Below, piece by piece: positions 48,640 through 52,019 of a DNA stretch of 52,019 nt. Below the pieces are notes generated by a model. It made no database searches and was not told the DNA's origin. It was given only the letters and a program-made list of their open reading frames with translations. Source of the DNA: Lachnospiraceae bacterium (GTDB lineage: Bacteria; Bacillota; Clostridia; Lachnospirales; Lachnospiraceae); NCBI GenBank assembly GCA_019424135.1, contig JAHYZZ010000011.1, positions 5,068-57,086 on the forward strand, read 5' to 3'. Position 1 is the stretch's first letter; every line of letters begins with the position of its first letter. Made by a program: the position numbers and the translations under genes.

Positions 48640-50802
48640 GTGAAAGCACACACAAAAGGCAGAGTAACGATTCCTACAGACGTAGATGTGGTGCCGGAGA
48701 CCCTGGAACTTTTAGAGCGCTGGGGAGCAGACGCGATCCGGGATTGCGATGGGACCGATTATCCCGAAGAACTCAGAAATATAGATGCAAAGGTTTATTC
48801 CACATATTATACGACAAGGAAGGATAATGCGTGGGCAAAAGCGAACCCGGAGGAAATTCAGCAGATGTATATCATGACACCGTTTTATACAGCTGTGGAC
48901 AGTGAACTGTCTATTCATCTGATGAATCATTTGTATCCAGATATGCTAAAGGTGAACGACCGCGATGATATCACCAGATGGTGGGAGGTCATTGACCGTA
49001 CTACAGGAGAAGTGGTTCCGGTATCCCGGTGGGAGTACAGCGGGGAAAGTGGGGATGTCACTATCCATGATGCGGTAGCGTTTCACGATTATACTGTCAG
49101 CTTTCTTGCGTATATCATGTGGGATCCGGTACATATGTATAATGCGGTGACCAATGGATGGACAGATTTTGAAAAGCAGATTACTTTTGACGTCCGTCAG
49201 CCAAAGACACACCAGTATTCTATGGAACGGCTCAGAAAGTACATTGCGGACAATCCGCACATCGACGTGATTCGTTATACTACGTTTTTCCATCAGTTTA
49301 CGCTGATCTTTGATGAGCTGGCACGGGAGAAATATGTGGACTGGTATGGATATTCAGCATCTGTCAGCCCCTATATTCTGGAACAGTTCGAAAAAGAGGC
49401 CGGGTATCCGTTTCGACCGGAGTATATCATCGATCAGGGATATATGAATAATACCTACAGGATCCCTTCCAAAGAGTTTCTGGATTTCCAGGCATTCCAG
49501 CGAAGAGAGGTCACAAAGCTGGCAAAAGAGATGGTGGACATCACTCACGAGTGCGGAAAAGAAGCCATGATGTTCCTGGGAGATCACTGGATCGGTATGG
49601 AACCGTTTATGAATGAGTTTAAAAACGTGGGTCTGGACGCAGTGGTAGGAAGTGTGGGGAACGGAGCTACCTTGCGTCTGATCAGCGATATAGAAGGCGT
49701 AAAATATACGGAAGGACGTCTTTTGCCGTATTTCTTCCCAGATGTCTTCCACGAAGGAGGAGATCCGGTGAAAGAGGCAAAGGTAAACTGGGTAACGGCA
49801 AGACGTGCGATCTTAAGAAAGCCGATTGATCGTATCGGTTATGGCGGATATCTGAAGCTTGCAATGGAGTTCCCGGACTTTATCGACTATGTGGAAAACG
49901 TCTGTGAAGAGTTCCGCACCTTATATGATAATATCAAGGGCACGACTCCCTACTGTATCAAAAAGGTAGCAGTGTTAAACTGCTGGGGAAAGATGCGTGC
50001 ATGGGGGAACCATATGGTTCATCATGCAATCTATTACAAGCAGAACTATTCTTACGCCGGGGTGATCGAGGCGCTTAGCGGCGCACCGTTTGATGTGAAG
50101 TTCATCAGTTTTGATGATATCCGTGAAAATCCAGAGATTCTAGATGACATAGATGTGATCTTGAATGTGGGGGACGGAGATACCGCATATTCTGGCGGGG
50201 AATATTGGACGGACGAAACGATTATTACTACGGTGAAGAGATTTATCTATCGAGGCGGCGGGTTTATCGGTGTTGGGGAGCCGGCAGCCCACCAGCATGA
50301 AGGTCATTATTTCCAGTTGGCGTCAGTGATGGGAGTTGAGAGGGAAAACGGATTTACCCTGAATGTAGACAAATATAACTGGGAAGAACATGAGCATTTT
50401 ATCACGGAGGACTGTAAAGGTGAAATCGACTTTGGGGAAGGCAAGAAGAATATTTATGCCTACGAGGGTACCACGATCCTCTGTCAGAAAAATCAGGAGG
50501 TACAGATGGCTGTCCGTGAGTTTGGAGATGGAAGATGTGTCTATATCAGCGGACTTCCGTACAGCTTTGAAAACAGCCGTGTCCTATACCGCTCGATCAT
50601 CTGGTCGTCCCACGACGAGGATAACCTTTATAAGTGGTTCAGCACCAACTATAACGTAGAGGTACATGCTTACGTAAAAAATGGAAAATATTGTGTAGTT
50701 AACAATACTTATGAGCCGCAGAGCACAACGGTATACAAAGGAGACGGAACCAGTTTTGACCTGGATTTGGAAGCGAATGGCATTTATTGGTATGAGATAT
50801 AG
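48640..50802 (+). CDS. GH112 1,3-beta-galactosyl-N-acetylhexosamine phosphorylase
   Basis: This 720-residue protein has the length and signatures of GH112 phosphorylases, which split galacto-N-biose or lacto-N-biose with phosphate into galactose-1-phosphate and GalNAc or GlcNAc. Seen are IRDCDGTDYPEEL near 34-46, the (alpha/beta)8 barrel region with GDHWIGMEPF (Asp315 at the position of the proposed general acid), LLPYFFPDVFHEGGDP, and the C-terminal beta domains. GH112 also includes galactosyl-rhamnose phosphorylases, so substrate preference is inferred. Start is GTG 48640: AAAGGAG lies upstream, and the overlapping ATG runs straight into TGA. No kinase, galT or galE is present in the window. 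Confidence 0.94.
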   Translation: MKAHTKGRVTIPTDVDVVPETLELLERWGADAIRDCDGTDYPEELRNIDAKVYSTYYTTRKDNAWAKANPEEIQQMYIMTPFYTAVDSELSIHLMNHLYPDMLKVNDRDDITRWWEVIDRTTGEVVPVSRWEYSGESGDVTIHDAVAFHDYTVSFLAYIMWDPVHMYNAVTNGWTDFEKQITFDVRQPKTHQYSMERLRKYIADNPHIDVIRYTTFFHQFTLIFDELAREKYVDWYGYSASVSPYILEQFEKEAGYPFRPEYIIDQGYMNNTYRIPSKEFLDFQAFQRREVTKLAKEMVDITHECGKEAMMFLGDHWIGMEPFMNEFKNVGLDAVVGSVGNGATLRLISDIEGVKYTEGRLLPYFFPDVFHEGGDPVKEAKVNWVTARRAILRKPIDRIGYGGYLKLAMEFPDFIDYVENVCEEFRTLYDNIKGTTPYCIKKVAVLNCWGKMRAWGNHMVHHAIYYKQNYSYAGVIEALSGAPFDVKFISFDDIRENPEILDDIDVILNVGDGDTAYSGGEYWTDETIITTVKRFIYRGGGFIGVGEPAAHQHEGHYFQLASVMGVERENGFTLNVDKYNWEEHEHFITEDCKGEIDFGEGKKNIYAYEGTTILCQKNQEVQMAVREFGDGRCVYISGLPYSFENSRVLYRSIIWSSHDEDNLYKWFSTNYNVEVHAYVKNGKYCVVNNTYEPQSTTVYKGDGTSFDLDLEANGIYWYEI

Positions 50803-50835
50803 GGGAACAGATAGAACAAAGAGAAAGAGGATTAT

Positions 50836-51972
50836 ATGAAAGAGCTGCAGCTGTTGATCAAACCTGTTTCTTCTGCCTGTAATCTAAATTGCAGATACTG
50901 CTTTTACAAAGATGAGACAAATCATCGGCAGAAGAACATGCAAAAAACGATGGACAAAGAAACAATGGAGATGGTGATTGACAAGGCACTTGCGGTGGCG
51001 CAGACCTGCGTGTTCGGCTTCCAGGGAGGGGAGCCGACACTGGCAGGTCTGCCTTTTTTTCAAAAGTTTGCCGCACACGTAGAGCGAAAGAAAAGACCGG
51101 GACAAACGGTTGCCTACACAATCCAGACTAATGGCGTGGGGCTTTCGGATGCATGGCTGGATTTTTTCAAAGAATATGGATTCCTTGCAGGGGTGTCGTT
51201 GGATGGGGTACGGAAGACTCACGAAGAAAATAGACAAGATATAGATGGAGAAGGAACATTTTCCCAGGTATTTGACTGTGCGAAGCGTTTCCAAAAGCAT
51301 GGGATCCCTTTTCATATCTTGTGCGTGCTGACTGCCCAGACTGTGGGGCACATTGAGGCTATTTACCGTTTTTTTATACGGAAGGGATTTTATGCACAGC
51401 AGTATATTCCCTGTCTTGATCCCCTGGGAGAACCACGGGGGAAGGAACCGTATTCCCTGACGCCTGGGATGTATGAGGAAGCGTTAAAAAAGCTTTTTGA
51501 TCTGTGGTATGAAGATAAAAGGGTCGGGGTGCCGGTGTACCTGCGGCAGTTTGAAAACTATGTGTCGATGCTTGCAGGAGGGCAGCCGGAAGCCTGTAGT
51601 ATGTATGGAAGATGTAGTCTCCAGAATGTGATCGAAAGCGATGGAACGGTATATCCCTGTGATTTTTATGCCCTGGATGAGTTTGAGATGGGGAATATCA
51701 AAGATCCGGCATTGGATTTTGAGACTCTTTTGAGAGGAACACTATCAGAAACGCCGCCGAAGTTCTTTCAGGAGGCGCAAAAAAGAGACTTCCGCTGTGG
51801 CGGCTGCAAGTGGTATCCGCTTTGCAGAGGGGGATGCAGACGTGACTGCGAAGAAAAAGAAGGCATTTTCAGGAATATATACTGTGAGGCATATCAGGGG
51901 TTCTTTGCCTACAGCATCGGGCGACTGGAAAAGATCACGGCTTGGCAGAAGCATTTTCCTGCCGGTATTTGA
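50836..51972 (+). CDS. Anaerobic sulfatase-maturase-type radical SAM enzyme
   Basis: This 378-residue radical SAM enzyme has the Fe-S motif CxxxCxxC at Cys15, Cys19 and Cys22 (CNLNCRYC) and a C-terminal SPASM part with about nine Cys (CSMYGRC, YPCDFYAL, CGGCKWYPLCRGGCRRDC, YCEAYQ) for two more clusters. This is the anSME arrangement. Such enzymes turn a Cys or Ser in sulfatases into formylglycine. No sulfatase gene is in the window. It starts 33 bases after the GH112 stop with AAGAGGATT upstream. Its 3' end overlaps the tail of a minus-strand gene by 38 bases. Confidence 0.9.
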   Translation: MKELQLLIKPVSSACNLNCRYCFYKDETNHRQKNMQKTMDKETMEMVIDKALAVAQTCVFGFQGGEPTLAGLPFFQKFAAHVERKKRPGQTVAYTIQTNGVGLSDAWLDFFKEYGFLAGVSLDGVRKTHEENRQDIDGEGTFSQVFDCAKRFQKHGIPFHILCVLTAQTVGHIEAIYRFFIRKGFYAQQYIPCLDPLGEPRGKEPYSLTPGMYEEALKKLFDLWYEDKRVGVPVYLRQFENYVSMLAGGQPEACSMYGRCSLQNVIESDGTVYPCDFYALDEFEMGNIKDPALDFETLLRGTLSETPPKFFQEAQKRDFRCGGCKWYPLCRGGCRRDCEEKEGIFRNIYCEAYQGFFAYSIGRLEKITAWQKHFPAGI

Positions 51973-52019
51973 CCGGGGTAACGCCGTATTTTTTGCGGAA
52001 GGACTGGGTGAAGTAAGAT
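51935..52019 (-). CDS. C-terminal fragment of an AraC-family regulator
   Basis: On the minus strand a frame enters from the right edge and stops at TGA 51937-51935. The visible 27 residues read SYFTQSFRKKYGVTP, then VKYRQE and a short tail. The F-x-R/K-x-(Y/F)-G-(V/M)-(T/S)-P signature is that of the second helix-turn-helix of AraC regulators. It probably controls the adjacent sugar operon. It is convergent with the maturase gene, with 38 bases of shared sequence. Confidence 0.78.
   Translation of the reverse strand, partial: SYFTQSFRKKYGVTPVKYRQENASAKP

Noticed and set aside
1..52019. tRNA, rRNA, prophage, complete IS or CRISPR in the window
   Set aside because: None seen by reading. Intergenic gaps are short and accounted for by promoters, terminators and the dispersed repeats.

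Overview
The window looks like a chromosomal segment of a spore-forming, anaerobic gut Firmicute, most probably a Lachnospiraceae member. The evidence is a dcw cell-wall/division cluster joined to spoIIGA-sigE-sigG, a cotJABC spore-coat operon, Gram-positive heat-shock control (CIRCE/hrcA), strong AGGAGG-type ribosome sites with several TTG/GTG starts, and a lacto-N-biose/galacto-N-biose phosphorylase locus with an anaerobic sulfatase-maturase-type radical SAM enzyme. The species cannot be fixed from the sequence alone. No rRNA, tRNA, CRISPR array, prophage or complete insertion sequence was found.

Layout. 1-2.25 kb: tail of an unknown gene, an AEC-family transporter and an MtaA/CmuA-type (UroD-fold) methyltransferase. 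2.27-3.44 kb, minus strand: cotJA-cotJB-cotJC. 3.7-17.7 kb: a SEDS glycosyltransferase, a DegV protein, a small membrane protein, then mraZ-rsmH-ftsL-PBP-PBP-mraY-murD-ftsW-divIB-ftsZ. This cluster carries two SEDS proteins and two class B PBPs, but no murE, murF, murG or ftsA. 17.9-22 kb: spoIIGA-sigE, a beta-CASP metallohydrolase, sigG. 22-34 kb: housekeeping genes (HAD phosphatase, pth, mfd, PrsA/SurA-like lipoprotein, S1-domain protein, CBS/DRTGG pyrophosphatase, flavin reductase, tcdA, rarA). 34.1-38 kb: a Crp/Fnr regulator, an unknown 97-aa protein, and a minus-strand MoxR ATPase/VWA pair. 38.1-39.6 kb: CstA-type transporter. 39.8-44.8 kb: hrcA-grpE-dnaK-dnaJ behind a CIRCE operator. 45.2-52 kb: sugar ABC transporter (binding protein and two permeases, no ATPase), a 55-aa membrane protein, GH112 phosphorylase and radical SAM maturase, ending against the tail of a minus-strand AraC-type regulator.

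How the parts work together. MraZ probably represses its own operon through five GTGG boxes placed just after the mraZ promoter. The division genes lead into the sporulation sigma cascade: the spoIIGA promoter has the long -35/-10 spacing and Spo0A-like box expected of a Spo0A-activated promoter, and SpoIIGA would process pro-SigE. The last operon imports host-glycan disaccharides (lacto-N-biose or galacto-N-biose) and cleaves them by phosphorolysis; the maturase suggests a link to sulfated mucin.

Most notable beyond ordinary annotation: a dispersed ~67-90 bp intergenic repeat (three copies, both orientations) built from a GGTACAGGG block and a 15-bp-stem hairpin; a KTG-to-KTA change in the second PBP, whose only visible ribosome site is buried in a terminator-like hairpin; a glycine-rich aberrant patch in the DnaK lid; a 14-bp palindrome right after the crp/fnr promoter; and a likely SigE promoter for a small FMN-binding-like membrane protein.
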